A stretch of DNA of 64,000 nt from Taiwanofungus camphoratus (taxonomy: Eukaryota > Basidiomycota > Agaricomycetes > Polyporales > Taiwanofungaceae): contig CP021224.1 in NCBI GenBank assembly GCA_003999685.1, forward strand, positions 1,364,001 through 1,428,000, written 5' to 3'. Shown here piece after piece: positions 24,127 to 39,088 of this stretch. Position 1 is the stretch's first letter. Each line of letters starts with the position of its first letter. The translations under genes were made by a program, and so were the position numbers. Under the pieces are notes generated by a model that had not been told where the DNA came from, made no database searches, and saw only the letters and a list, made by a program, of their open reading frames with translations.

Positions 24127-25614
24127 ATGTCTGCCGCCGTCGCCGTAATGTCCATCCCTGACGACCTCCACGACGCCCTCTCGTTGAAATCTAACCGCCC
24201 ACATTCTATAGACCTCACCCTTGAGCTCGAGCGTCAACTCGAATGCGAGTCTCTCCCAACCTCTCCGAATCGCGCGCGTCCGCAGTCGCTCGACACAAAT
24301 GTCCTTGCGTCTATCGTTACTCAGCTCCGGATGTCGCTCGACAACGTAACGAAGGAACGTGATAATCTCTCTGAGCAGCTTGCGGAAGTCAGAGGACATG
24401 AGACAGATTTGAAGGAAGCACTGCACACCGTTTCCGAGAAATGTCTTCGTCTGGAGGCAGATCTGTCGGCTGCCCGCGACAAGCATAAGGAAGACGAGGA
24501 GTCTATCAGCATGCTTCGAACCAAAGTAGAAGAGAGTCGGTACGTGTTTGAGTACGTGCAGCCTGCTCCGAGACTGACTGTTATTTACGGATCCAGACGA
24601 GGTCTCATGAGACTGCAGACCGAAAGTCGGCGGAAGAGCCAAATCTCCAACCTAGCCTTGGACTTGTCTCGCGAACAATCGTCATTCAATGCACCTCCGT
24701 CGTCGAAGCGGATGTCATTCACTCCCCTGACCGGCTCGCCAGCAGGACTCGTCGGCCACCGGCGCATATCGTCCATGTCGGATCCGGGTCTCATGAGTGC
24801 CCCCAACTTTGGCGAAACTAGTAACTGGCCCAGTCCTCCACGACCACCATTCAACGGGACGGTCGATCTCCCGCAGTCGGGACGTGCGCCTCCGGCCAAC
24901 CCGCATACTAGACGGTTGTCCGGTATGTTTGGCTTTGGATCTTCACCCCTTCCTGCCCTCGAGTCTACCTATACTGTATCCGAGGTGGATGCCCTACGCA
25001 AGGAGCTCGAGACGATCAAGGATCAACTCGAAGAGACTAGGCACGAGCTAAGTGAAGTTCAGGAAGCAAAGGAAGCGTCAGAGATGTGCGTCCGCGCATT
25101 GCGGACGTTCATAGCAGAGAACAATGTTGGTGAGCAGAAGGCCCAGAACAGCGCTCGACCATGGACGAAGCAGTCATCAGCGTCTATGGCCAGCCCACAA
25201 GGTGCTAGCGGACCATCCAGATGGGGCTTCAAGCTGTGGAATACCACATCCGATAGTCCTTCGAATACGAATACGACCACTACGGCCCCATCTCAAGTGC
25301 CTTCTACTGCCAGCTCATCTACGCCCTTGACGAGCGCACCAGTGAGAAAGTTGGGTGGTCTCTTCAGCCCGCGCTCAAGCATTTCGTCCACTTCGCGTCC
25401 AACGCTTCCTTCGGTTCCTCAGGAGCCGATCTACAACGGTTCTGATACGTCGTCCCTCGCTGATTCCACGCCAGAGCCCGTCAGTCCGGCATCCTCGATG
25501 CCTCGGGCGAGTGTTCTGGTGCAGGACGGTGAACTCATGTCGTTGAACTTTGGGTCAACTGGGCTGCACGAGAGTAGCAAGACAAGCGAAGAAGAGATTG
25601 CACGGGCACTATAG
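24127..25614 (+). CDS. Coiled-coil protein of unknown function
   Basis: Two coiled-coil segments are visible: one around residues 60-140 (heptads through VTKERDNLSEQLAEVR and LRLEADLSAARDKHK) and one around 280-335 (VDALRKELETIKDQLEETRHELSEVQ). They are separated by a Ser/Pro-rich linker containing SKRMSFTPLTGSPAG and HRRISSMSDPG, likely phosphorylation sites. The C-terminal third is Ser/Thr/Pro-rich and disordered. A 57-bp in-frame intron (24541-24597; GTACGT...CCAG) is likely, so the spliced and unspliced forms both stay open. I do not recognise the family. A cytoskeletal or trafficking scaffold is possible but unsupported. Confidence 0.75.
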   Translation: MSAAVAVMSIPDDLHDALSLKSNRPHSIDLTLELERQLECESLPTSPNRARPQSLDTNVLASIVTQLRMSLDNVTKERDNLSEQLAEVRGHETDLKEALHTVSEKCLRLEADLSAARDKHKEDEESISMLRTKVEESRYVFEYVQPAPRLTVIYGSRRGLMRLQTESRRKSQISNLALDLSREQSSFNAPPSSKRMSFTPLTGSPAGLVGHRRISSMSDPGLMSAPNFGETSNWPSPPRPPFNGTVDLPQSGRAPPANPHTRRLSGMFGFGSSPLPALESTYTVSEVDALRKELETIKDQLEETRHELSEVQEAKEASEMCVRALRTFIAENNVGEQKAQNSARPWTKQSSASMASPQGASGPSRWGFKLWNTTSDSPSNTNTTTTAPSQVPSTASSSTPLTSAPVRKLGGLFSPRSSISSTSRPTLPSVPQEPIYNGSDTSSLADSTPEPVSPASSMPRASVLVQDGELMSLNFGSTGLHESSKTSEEEIARAL

Positions 25615-26182
25615 CGACGCGCTCTCTGAGTGGCGGATGCGTTGATGGGGTTTCTTGCACACGGGGGATAGTGGATCTTCAGTGTTATATATACCCAGAT
25701 AGACGACCTCGACCCGGATTTTGTTCACGACTTGATATGCCATTCTCCTTATCGTGTATGTTTGTACAGTAAAATGATACATCTGATTGGCAATCCGATA
25801 ACATAGTTGCTGTACACGCAGCCCAGACTACATACACGCATTGTAGGTTCGAAAGAACATATCTGCTGCACATATTATGGGTGCTTGAGATCACGTGATC
25901 GATAATCCATCTACCGCATGAAGTAACTTCGAAGACGCGCGCTAATGTGCGGCAAGGGCTCGGTAAGAACAGCGCCTACGACGAGCGAGGCAGTACCGTT
26001 GCGATTTTTGATTGATTCCCCAGACACCATCGAGGGTCGCGGTTGATTCAAGTTGTTTCAGGTATACAGCTTCAGTCATCATAATTCATATTGGTCCCGG
26101 CTAACACAACCGCTTTGGTCAGCTTGGGCAGTAGTGCTCGCCTTTGATCGGCCACCCGACCCATATCTCACATCCCCTTTTC
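25615..26182. other. Intergenic gap
   Basis: This 568-bp gap precedes the first Zn2Cys6 gene. It is AT-rich from about 25680 to 25900. No gene or clear regulatory motif was recognised. Confidence 0.4.
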
Positions 26183-29100
26183 ATGTCATCCAGCAGCTCT
26201 CTCGTTAGTCGCACGACGAAAAGGCGCAATGCACCGTTATCGTGTGCCGAGTGCAGGCGGTACGTTTCTTATGCCGTATTTTGAAGATCATGTTTGATGC
26301 CGATATGTTCTCAGATTGAAATTGAGGTCCGTGCTTGTCGTACTCGCGCTTCTGCGTATGCCTCATTCTCTGTGGGACATCCAAGGTGCTCTCGGGTGTT
26401 CCCATGCTCCAGTTGTGTCAAGAAAGGTTGTGCTGCAATATGTCCCGATGGTGAGTCTTGCTCAAGTCTGCACGTACAACCACACACGCTTCACGCGATC
26501 CTTCTCAGGCTCCCTTACCACGGGAAAGGGCAACAGGTAGCCTAATCTTTACACCATGTTCAGTGTGCATGGTCTCACTGTAAATGGTAGATTTGTCTTA
26601 GCAAACACGGAAGTACTACATGATAAAATCAATGCCCTAGCTAACAGGGTCAGGCAATTAGAAGATGCATTGGAAGAAGCTCAGAGTCAGCTCTCGCCTC
26701 GTCCTCATCCTCTCTTGACCGAGGAACTTCGCCAAATTAAAAGACCCCTCGAAAGAGAAACGCAGGAAGAGGCGTCACAGGAACCAGATCCAGAGACTGC
26801 AGAGGCAATCGATGCTGTTGGATCTTTGTAAGCATTGAGTCTTCCATGAATGGGCGCGGTGCTATCGGTATTTCTAGATCCATTACGGAATCGGGCCACA
26901 CCAAATTTTTTGGTGCCGCTGCCAATGCTTGGGTATGTTATGCCATATGTATTCTTGGTAACCCTATTGACTTCGCTCCAGTATCTTCTTCAGGTACGCT
27001 ATAACCTAGTAGTATTGTAGCTACTAAGTAATGTTACATACAAGAATGAGGAGGGAGATGACGAAACCGTCGAACACTCCGAAATTCAGTTGCCGTCGGA
27101 CATACCATGGCTTAGTTACACCTTCCCCTTTTCCTCAAGTGTCAATGACACTATTGCAGGTGTCCGCGTTTCTTTGATTGAACTTCTTCCGGAAGTCCTC
27201 GAAGCACGCCGCCTGGCTGCGCTGTATTTCAGGCATGCAGCATGGATGTACGTCATTGGCTAAGCCTTTCGCGTCCTCTTCTTCACCGGCTCGAGCAACA
27301 GGTACACACCGGTCCCCGAGGCAGAATTCTACGATAACATCTTTACCCGGTTTTATGGGCATCCGGTTACGCCTATGCTGGATCAAGATCCAATGGATTC
27401 GCACAAACTTGCAATTCTATACTTGGTCCTAGCAATGGGCATGTTACTAGATCTGGATAAGCCTCCACTGTCGTCGGAGGCGACCCGTTATTATCAGCTT
27501 GGACGAGCTGCTCTGTCATTGGACTCAATCCTAGAGCACCAATCGATTCCGGCGATCCAGGCGTTGGTCAGTAGCATCTACACCGATGTCCACGGACGCT
27601 TGCTCATAGCACGTGCACAGATACTAATGTGTCACTTCATGTTTTTGTCTTTTGTCGAAGGCCCTCGTTGGGCTTTAATGGGTCTTGCCGTAAAGCTCGC
27701 GCTGACAGTCCGTATCTTTGTTTCACCATGATATTTGACGTAAATAACGATCTTTTCGCCACAGCTGGGCCTCCGTGAGGACGTTGCAATAGCCTAACGT
27801 TGATGATATTGATACTCTAGGTTTTTCTCGCAAGATCGTGACAGCGGCAAGTGGAATCTGAATCCGGAAGAAACTTTCAGGCGGCGCACGCTCTTCTACG
27901 AACTGTTTGTCTATGACTCGTGGCAGGTGACTTCGCAGCACTCTTTCAGTCCTTCTATTCGATTTATGACCATGTGATCATCACGGTAGAGTCTCACTTT
28001 TGGGCGACCACCCTCGCTTTCAACAGCTTTCATCGATTGCCAAATAGCACAGGAGGCAACAAAAAACGAGCAAGGCGAGGAGGAGATGAGTTGTACGTTG
28101 ATCTCGGTTCACAAAGAGTATATAGTTGTTTACCGACCTGGCTCTCCGCGGCTATGGCGCCTCTTTGTTATTGGCAGTTGCGACGTGGAAACATCGGTTT
28201 GCATCACGCTGTCTGAGTATTGTCCATGATCAAGTTTTTGGTGCTCGAATGCCAAATTATCGTACAGTGCAAGAGCTGCACAAGAAAGTCCATGATTGGT
28301 ATATGCCTCCTTCTTTGCGGGTGCCCGGGTTTGGTGGCAACAAGATGGAGATGGGACAACCGCCCGCCCCTCTCGAACTGACGATGCAGCGGTATATCGC
28401 TCTCTCCATCAAAGAGATTAGTATGTGCCTGAAATATCTCATCTCCACCATCCCACTGCTCATTAATCGGCCCTGATTTGTAGGCATCTTCTATATGCAT
28501 CGAGGGTTCTTCGCAAGTGCCATCCAGGACCATCCGGACGATCCACTTGGAAGCAAGTATGGGCAATCAGTGTTAGCAGCTTATAATAGCGCTTGCTCCT
28601 TTATCGGCTTGATCAAGAGTTTATACTCGACACAACCAGCACTCACAGAGCGCATGTGGTTCTTGTTTACCCATGTCTTCTCATGCGCCGTGCGTATATG
28701 CCTGTCAATCATGATCCACGTTTGTTAATGTTTCTGTAGATCGTTCTCGGTTCAATAACGACCAAGTCTCCGAAAATGGCGCTTGCACCCTCCGCGCTCT
28801 CTCATCTTGACTCAGCGTATAGTCTCTTTGAAGGAGTGTCGCATAATCCTCGTGCTCAGAAAGTCCTCGTGAGTGTATACCGGTTATTCTTCGCCTATTT
28901 CTAACTCCTTGTGTACTGACTGAACCTATAGCCAGTTCTGCGGAAGCTGAAAGGCAGAGCTATGATGGCGATGTCGGAGACGCAGTCGGGGTCACCAGGC
29001 TCATCGGTGTCCCCAACCAGTCCACATGATCAGGCCACGAAGGAGGACGAGGAATTGGCTGCACTGAGGGGTAAAACCCGATTAGTAGCGCGGAGTTCGC

Positions 29101-29594
29101 CCTCCCTGCCGTCCTCACCACAAGGAAGTAATTCTCAACCGGGCTCCAGTCCAAGCCCAAGGGAACTCCCCGATCAGTCGTTCTCACATAGTCCAACCGA
29201 TGCGGGGCCCCATATGCCTCACATGCCCCATATACAACCACCGCCTATGGACCTTCCACAATGGCAGGGCTATGGCCACAGTCAAGACGTCTTTGGGTAT
29301 CCTCCATATCCAGACATGGCTGGGCAATGGCATCAATCAGCCATCGACTACAGCCATATGCGGCAGAACCATTTGCAGTATTCCATTGTGCAGCATAATT
29401 TGAGCCAACAAGCCATGGACCAGTCGTCAATGCCCATGGATTTCACGCCCGCACAGTATGCAGCCTACACTACCGCTGATCCTATGTCCAGTTCTTATAT
29501 GCCCGGGAATGGATATTCGGACGCTCAGACGCAGCAAACCAGACCAGACCCAGAAGCGTGGGTAAATTTATTCGCACAATTTAATCAAGCATAG
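26183..29594 (+). CDS. Zn2Cys6 transcription factor with fungal_trans domain (paralogue 1)
   Basis: Nuclear DNA-binding regulator. The binuclear cluster is built across introns: CAECRRLKLRC, then SRVFPCSSCVKKGCAAIC, followed by PDGSLTTGKGNRFVLANTE and a short dimerisation coiled coil (LHDKINALANRVRQLEDAL). The middle homology (fungal_trans) region includes YFRHAAWMY, KLAILYLVLAMGMLLDL, YYQLGRAALSL and RWALMGLAVKLALTLGL. The long C-terminal tail is Met/Gln/Pro-rich, typical of activation domains. It has about ten introns, including one inside the zinc cluster that the 49.5 kb paralogue lacks, and a 12-nt microexon at 26982-26993. It matches the 49487-53076 gene along its whole length, with the same finger-linker-coil order. 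Target genes are unknown. Confidence 0.88.
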
Positions 29595-30221
29595 ACTATG
29601 TGGTGTCGTAGGTAGGCAAGCTTGTTGTATGTAGCATATACGTCGTCTTCTTGATCTCGGATGTGAGTAATGAGATATCTGTGACTGTATGATTACCTGA
29701 ATTGGGCGTGAAGCTTAAAGCTCTAGAGTCCATGCTGTGCGGCCCATGTAAGCCATTCTTATTTCTGACTCAAGATATCCAATGAAGTTCCGTCAAACAT
29801 TACGTAAAAAAGGTGGTTCAAATATTCATGTGAGATGCTCTCAGGCAAGGATTTTGTACTGGTATGTTAGTATCGCACTCAAAAACTGCGCGGTTTGTGG
29901 GGGACATTAATCGGACAAGAATCGAAGATATTTTCCTTGCTCTGGGTCTGAGAGCAGTAGAAAAGATGTACCGAGCGGACCAAGGGGCACGCACCGGCAG
30001 ATGCCGAGACACAGGGACTGCCCCTGTATCGGACACTCGTAAGGCACGTGATTCTATCACTTCTACCCGCCGTGGTAGATTGGTAGTGCGACTGGTGACT
30101 TCAAGCTCTGAGTATACTTCTATCTGGCCTTATTTGTATTGCATCAGTTTTAAAACAGTATCAATTTGGTGATATTATTCTGAACGGGTTTGGACACGTT
30201 CAGCAGTACCTGGTCGCAAAA
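29595..30221. other. Intergenic gap
   Basis: This 627-bp gap lies between two plus-strand genes. It has moderate GC and scattered short frames, none with coding character. A tRNA-like word near 30070 did not fold. Nothing else was seen. Confidence 0.4.
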
Positions 30222-33367
<3,146 letters not shown>

Positions 33368-33618
33368 CATAGGTCGTGCAATGTATCAACACCAAAATAC
33401 CACGTATATATTCTGGGCAGGGACAATGTAATGTACTAGCGAGATTAGTTTAAAACAATCGCATTCCGAGTCCTTCATATAGTTCTCTACAAGAAGCGTA
33501 CGGGTACTGAGACAAGCAAGGTATAGATAGATACTAGTAAAAGCTACAAGCAGTGAGAGCACCGGCGATATCGAACATGCTGCATTCCTATCGCATTCTG
33601 ATTGCGTCTTGATTGGTT

Positions 33619-34931
33619 TTATTGCTCGTTCAGATTGTTCAGTAAGGTAGTCAAGCATCGTTTCGTGACTATGTCATCCTACCGAACATATTAGAGGTTT
33701 CAAACTACAAGCGCTACCTCGCACGTACCTTCAGAAGAGAGGAAAACGTGTTATCCTTCAACGGCTCCGGTAAACAAGCCCGCAGCGCCTCCCTCGCGCG
33801 TAGGTTGTCGCTCAACCTGAGATAGCATCGCACGACGTGCTTGAGCAACCGCACCGCCTGCGTCTCGACAAGTTGATTGACCATATTGCTCAGGACAGCA
33901 CCGACGGCATAGAAACGTTCGTACGTATGGCAAATATACGTCAACCCGGTCTCGTCAAGGAGGATTTTCTGGACGATGAAGATGGCGACGGTCTTGGAGA
34001 GCTCGGATCCGGTCTCCATTATGCGCAGGCAGAGCGGGATAATCTCAGTCGACAGAAGGAAGTGGATGACAGTATTGTTATCGTTTTGCTGTGCATTCAG
34101 GAGAGGTTCAGGGGCGTGTTGAAAGTGGTCCAGGTGCCTGACAGGAAGACGGAAAAGGGTAGCTTACCTTGACCAGTGCGCCTATAACACCAAGAGAAGT
34201 GAGACGCAGGTACTCAAATGGTCGGGTCTTGGAGGTCGTGTTCAAGAAAGGGTAGAGGAATAAGGGGATGTGAGCTACATGATCGTTAGTATACATTTCT
34301 TGACCAAGCTGGGTGATGGGTACCATTAAGAAATAGCTGACGTGTGTCCGGGTGAGATGCTACACATTGCAAAAGTGCAAGAGCATTGCAGACACGGTTC
34401 GATACATGGGCGGTAAGATTAGGGGGAGATAGTAAGGGATAGACCGAGACGATTTCCTGGAGAAGTGCAGGCATGATTCCTAAGCCCAGCAAATGCATGA
34501 ATCGTTTAAAATAATGCGCAGAGGTAAAAGGGGAAATTTGCAAACAAAAAAAACCTACCGAACGAATGCCACAAGACGAGCGCAAGGCCGTCATACTGCT
34601 CCCTCCTCTTGCTCAGTTCGAGCAGTGCGCTCTCTCTCGTCGCGGAGTCGAGCAATTCAATTACTAATGCAGATATCTTGCTCTCCTCGTGCATGCCAAG
34701 CGCAGAACCAGGTGAGGGGCCTGTGAACGGGATGGCTGAGTGGTGAGGAGTCGGGTGGGACAGGACCGAGATGGTATTGTTCGTATCCGCATATCCAGCA
34801 ATGGTGCGTGGGTAGGTGTTGTACTGCAACGTATGCTGCAAATACGACACGGGCTTGGGTGAAATGAGCCCCGCCATGGGCAACGAGAGGAACGACGAGG
34901 GCGTAGAACGCAAGCTTATCTTACCAGCCAT
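33619..34931 (-). CDS. caf40: CCR4-NOT subunit Caf40/CNOT9 (Rcd1)
   Basis: Armadillo-repeat subunit of the CCR4-NOT deadenylase, which joins Not1 to mRNA-bound adaptors. Diagnostic blocks are visible: LIIELLD-like [56 protein letters not shown], the [19 protein letters not shown] block, [36 protein letters not shown] and the C-terminal [17 protein letters not shown]...[17 protein letters not shown] last small exon gives the stop at 33619. The start is uncertain: 34931 (MAGKIS) is used, but GTAAG follows seven bases later and the in-frame ATG near 34877 is a fair alternative. It converges with msc2, with 251 bp between stops. Confidence 0.92.
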
Positions 34932-35209
34932 TTCACAAGCTGAGACTCTGGCGCTCGAGCAGTCGCGCTTACGTAATACTACCGAGAAAAAGGGGTCAGT
35001 TCTCAGGCAGCCTTGGGGGTATCATATTTCCTCTTGGTATTCAGAGGAACACATAAATACAGGTCGGTTGAGTACAACAGTATGCGTGAAGAAATGACAG
35101 TGAGAAATTATACTTCGTACAATCTAATTCCATCCGATTCGTCCGGGTGTTTTGAGATCCATGAAATCAAGAACGAGAAGTTGACAATGTGTGATGCAAA
35201 CATCACAAG

Positions 35210-36568
35210 CTACATCATGTTTTGACTTAGAAGTGCAAGAAGATATTCCTGGAATCAAGCAGCGCAACTCGTCAGGAACGTACACAAGTGGTGCACGACA
35301 AGTGATGTTTCACCTTGTCTTCATGAGAGTCTGAGAACATGGACCATGGCTCACGTCCATCTCTGAACTCGAGCGCGAATGAATTGGACACACCCTCTAA
35401 CTCTTCGAAACCCTCTTGCCATTCCCTGATGCGCCGGAGGCTCGCAATATTGATGGTATCAAGCGGTTGAGCGGTCTCCTGGAACCTAAGCTTTACGGGC
35501 ACACGTCTGATGGAAAGCCGAACTACGTACCTCAGGGTTCTTGAACAGCAATAGTGCCTTGTCGTCCAGCTGATAATATCGCCGCTTCCACGACGCATAG
35601 TCTTCTGCCTGCACGGTGATCCATCCAGCCAGTAGCACCGTCCGGCCATTCTCCGTCTTGCGGGAGACGCTCAGGCGCTTGGCGAGGGCCTTTCTCTCCG
35701 CTGCTACCTTCTTTCGCCATTCCTCCCGCTTTCCGTTCATTTCCTGTGCCCGTCTGGCCTGCTCGCACCGCCATGCTTGCAACTTTTGCGTCTCCTGCAG
35801 TCGTCGCTCGCGTTCGACCCGCCGCTTTTCAGCAGCGACCATCTGGCGCAGTTCCTCTGCCTCGCGCTCGATCGCCTCTTTCTTCCTGCGCTCCGCGGAG
35901 ATGCGCCTGAGCTCCTCATCGAGCGCAGCCTTACGCTGTGCCTCCTCCGCCATATATCGTTCCAAGATCGCCTGCTTCTCTTGCTTCAGCCGTGCCTGGC
36001 GCGCAGCCTCCTCCCGACGTGCTTGTTGCTCCTCCATCTCTTTCAGTCTCATTACTTCCCTCCGTCTCAGCACAAGCTCGTCTGGGGTAGACGCAGCACG
36101 TCGCTCGCGGGCGACGCCAATCCGGTAGGTGGCCATGGGTATCCGCGAGGGTCCAGGGTGTGTGGATGGAGAAAGCACGCCTGCAGGGCAGGGAGGCAAC
36201 GCGGCTTCACGGCGCGCAGCGGGAACGGCGACAAGATTAGATTGCGATGGCTTATGTCTGAGCTGGCGTGCGAGAAAAACTGTGTGTGCGCGTCCGCCGG
36301 GGGATTGCCCACCCAATTCACCCATCTCCAGCGACACGGACGACGAGTTAGGGGACGTCGCGTGTCCAAAAGTCGGTGAGAGCGCGAACGCAGTATAAAC
36401 CTCCGCCCAGCTTTCGCGGTAGGCGGGTTTGCGGTCCTTTGGTGGTGGCGGCGGGGGGGTCTCTTCGCTGTCCAGCAGCCTACGAGTCCGCCCGTGCTTT
36501 GGGAACGGAAATTTAAAGTCGAGCTTTGAGCGCAGCTTGCTTGGGGTGGAGATTGCAATAGTCATCAT
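35210..36568 (-). CDS. Coiled-coil PH-domain protein
   Basis: N-terminal basic and Pro-rich segment ([18 protein letters not shown], then a PPPPPP run), then a very charged single-helix or coiled-coil region of about 130 residues ([20 protein letters not shown] through [10 protein letters not shown]). A C-terminal PH domain follows: [33 protein letters not shown], then after an intron [32 protein letters not shown] last intron from GTGAAA to TTCCAG joins HEDK to [12 protein letters not shown], restoring the invariant C-terminal PH helix. This moves the stop from 35272 to 35210. Likely a membrane-associated scaffold (inference); no ortholog name is claimed. Start at 36568 (MMTIAIS) or the next ATG. 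Confidence 0.85.
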
Positions 36569-37501
36569 AAGATATGGAATAAGTGTACAAAGAGGAATAG
36601 CAATGTTGTTAGATGAACGTAGTGTACAGATGGACAGATGGGTGTCAGCCTGCGCCCCTTGATGAGACTGGTCAGGTTAGGAAGACCATCATTGTTTCTC
36701 GGCGATGCTGTTGCCACCCGAGCACAATCGCTGTTGGCGTTATAAAGGACAAAGGCGAGAAGAGGCGCTTGCATTGTTCATCCTATGCAGTAATATACAG
36801 ATAAGATACGATAGTTCTTACCGAGACAAGAATTGTCACTACAAAAGCTGATTCTTGTACAGATGTACAAACTTCGGTCAATTGACAGGCAACCCATCAG
36901 GAATCTGTATCATTCTCCAATTGATTGCTTCGACATGATCATCGTCTGACTTACAGGTATCTCAAAACTCAAATTTAACCTAGTTGTCTTGTCTTAATCA
37001 AGTAAAATAAGTGCAAATAAGACAGTTATGCAAAGTATTTACTTAGAAAGACCTTATTTATTTAGGTGTCTTATTTAAGATCAAGATAAAATTGAGTTTT
37101 TCTGATGCAGGCAATGGTCAGTGCGCGAGAAACAGCAGTTCTGCAACTTCTCATAGCTAACTTCGTTATTCCAGCCTCCAAAAAGTGACAGTTGATTCTC
37201 CATCTCTCATGATCGGTCATCTGGTCACAATAAAGACGGCGAGACCTGAAAACCTTAGTGGGATTTGCATGAAGGAGTCTTCTAGCCGACAAACCAGGAA
37301 GACAAGGAAAGCTTCCTCGAATAACTTAGCGAAGGATTCATTTGAGCCGAATTCATCACACCGGCATTTAGACTCTGTAAATATTGGCGACAACGTAGTC
37401 CTATGATGAGGACAAGGCGTCCCACACTGGCAGACACTGAGAGACGCACAGCGCCCGAGGGCCATCGTGATAGAATCTAGAGAGCTAGTGGCAATCGTGA
37501 A
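36569..37501. other. Intergenic region with a MITE-like insertion
   Basis: This 933-bp gap lies between the PH protein promoter and the Tsr4 3' end. It contains the MITE-like copy at 36958-37107. Apart from that, only short frames without recognisable domains were seen. Confidence 0.5.
36958..37107. mobile_element. MITE-like element, copy 2
   Basis: About 150 bp, AT-rich. The left end has AAAACTCAAATTTAACCTAG and the right end, read in reverse complement, begins CATCAGAAAAACTCAAT, so the two ends are imperfect inverted repeats. The left arm and centre (AAAATAAG, TTATGCAAAGT, TTACTTA) match the element at 1663-1784. Flanking CAG trinucleotides may be a 3-bp target duplication. Non-autonomous; no coding sequence. 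Confidence 0.6.
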
Positions 37502-39088
37502 TCAGTCATCCCACTGCACGAGCACGACCTCCTCCCGCCAGGCCCCCTGTCCATCATTCGCGCAGTCCTTCTCGCACGAGAATATCATACACGTTCCCCA
37601 CTCCATCCCCGCACGCTCGGCTGTTGCACTGCCCTTCAGCGCCTGCAGCACCGCCTGCCGCCTCTCCTCGTCTGTCATCTTCTCCTCGGGACCATGGGGC
37701 GCTTTCAGGACACTGATGAGGTTTGGCATCAGCTGACACTCAAAGACACGCCGCGACTTGCAGTGCGGACACAGCGGGATGACACTTGGCGTGTATGTCC
37801 GCCTTTGCGCCGGTGCAATTATGAAGTCGGGTTTCGTGACGGGAAGTGGCGGAGCTAGCGGCACAGGAAAAAGCTTATCGAACATGCTATCACTCGAGAA
37901 AGGGAGAGGCGTGCCGCCCAGCTCATATCTGCACTTGTCGTATCAGATCATGGTAGTCAGCGTGAGACCAAATGCACATACAGACCTTAAGCATTGCTCG
38001 CCCTCATACCCGACACGCTTCGTGAAGCGCTCGAAAGCGTGATCGACCTCGATGGAATTTTCGTAGCCCTCCATTGCCCATCCGCTATCCTTTGCCTTCC
38101 TGCCATCATCATCCACATCGAAGTCGGCACTCGAAGGGACCTTCACTTTCGGGGCAGGAGGGAGATATTCGGAGACAGTAGACAAATATAGCGGCGAATA
38201 AGCAGGCGCTGCGGCCCACGGTGAATTTTCTAATGAAGCAGCTGCCATGCTATCTGCAAGGTCCGCGCCGACATCATCTGTGCTGTCGCTCTCATCATCC
38301 GAAGGAGAGGACGCGTGATCTTGAGCAACTTCCTCAGTATCCTCCGGCGGAGGAGTCAAGGATGCTTTCCCGAATACTTGGGAACCATGGTCGAATGGGC
38401 TAGAAGAGCAGATTGTTTTCATCTTCAGGCAGTCAATCATGATGACTTTTTCCAGATGTAAACCGCGATTTTTCTCACCGAGAAAGGATTGGTCTTCACT
38501 ACGGTCTTTTTCCGGGCTGTCTCCTCTGCATCTCTCGCGGCATCCTCTTCCTTCTGCTTTTGCCATGCTAGCTTTTTCGCCAATTTGTCAGCATATTGCT
38601 TGTTGTACTTCAATCCTCTCCATGCGCGAACGCTACGTAGCCGATAATCAATCCACTTCTATCCGAGGGGGGCCACGCTATATACTCACCTACCCTCCTT
38701 CCGTTGGCATGCTCCGTGTGCACACCCCCAGATATACATCGCCCTATCGTTGGGGCTGTTTACAAATGGACACCACATTTGCACAAGCAGCTGCATCGGC
38801 CGGTTGCAGTTCTTGCATTGCGCAGATTCAAAGGGAGGTTCGGGCGATGATAGAAATGCCTGATATTGGCAGAAAAATGGAGCAAATGTATCTCAATATA
38901 CGAAAGATACATGACTGGCGAGGGATCGCTCGTACAGGATGACCACCTATCCGAGACACACTTGAGTCTCGAAGGTCTTCTACAGCCTCAACGAGACCGT
39001 CAGGTATCCCCAGCTGCACAGCAGTCTCAACATCTGACCCCACTTCCTCATCTGAATCTGACCAATCGTCTTCGGGTCTGGGCGCCAT
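37502..39088 (-). CDS. tsr4: Tsr4/PDCD2 family protein (uS5 chaperone)
   Basis: Family role: a dedicated chaperone that captures ribosomal protein uS5 (Rps2) during translation for 40S assembly. The N-terminus MAPRPEDDWSDSDEEVGSD runs into VQLGIPDGL and SRIGGHPAF, the usual PDCD2 opening. Then come SAQCKNCNRPMQLLVQM and MYIWGCAHGAC, paired cysteines of the N-terminal zinc region, and an acidic Ser-rich linker. The PDCD2 C-terminal domain has HAFERFTKRVGYEGEQCLRY, GGTPLPFSSDS, IPLCPHCKSRRVFECQLMP, GMEWGTCMIFSCEKDC and EEVVLVQWDD at the very end. About six introns. Start at 39088 because the preceding codons leave the conserved N-terminus. Confidence 0.93.

Noticed and set aside
30060-30120. 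Possible tRNA (GTGGTAGATTGGTAGTGCG words)
   Set aside because: No acceptable acceptor, anticodon and T-arm stems could be paired, and the T-loop consensus is missing.
35616-36379. Plus-strand frames of 170 and 200 codons
   Set aside because: They are antisense to the charged coiled-coil exon of the PH protein, whose strong codon bias keeps the opposite strand open.
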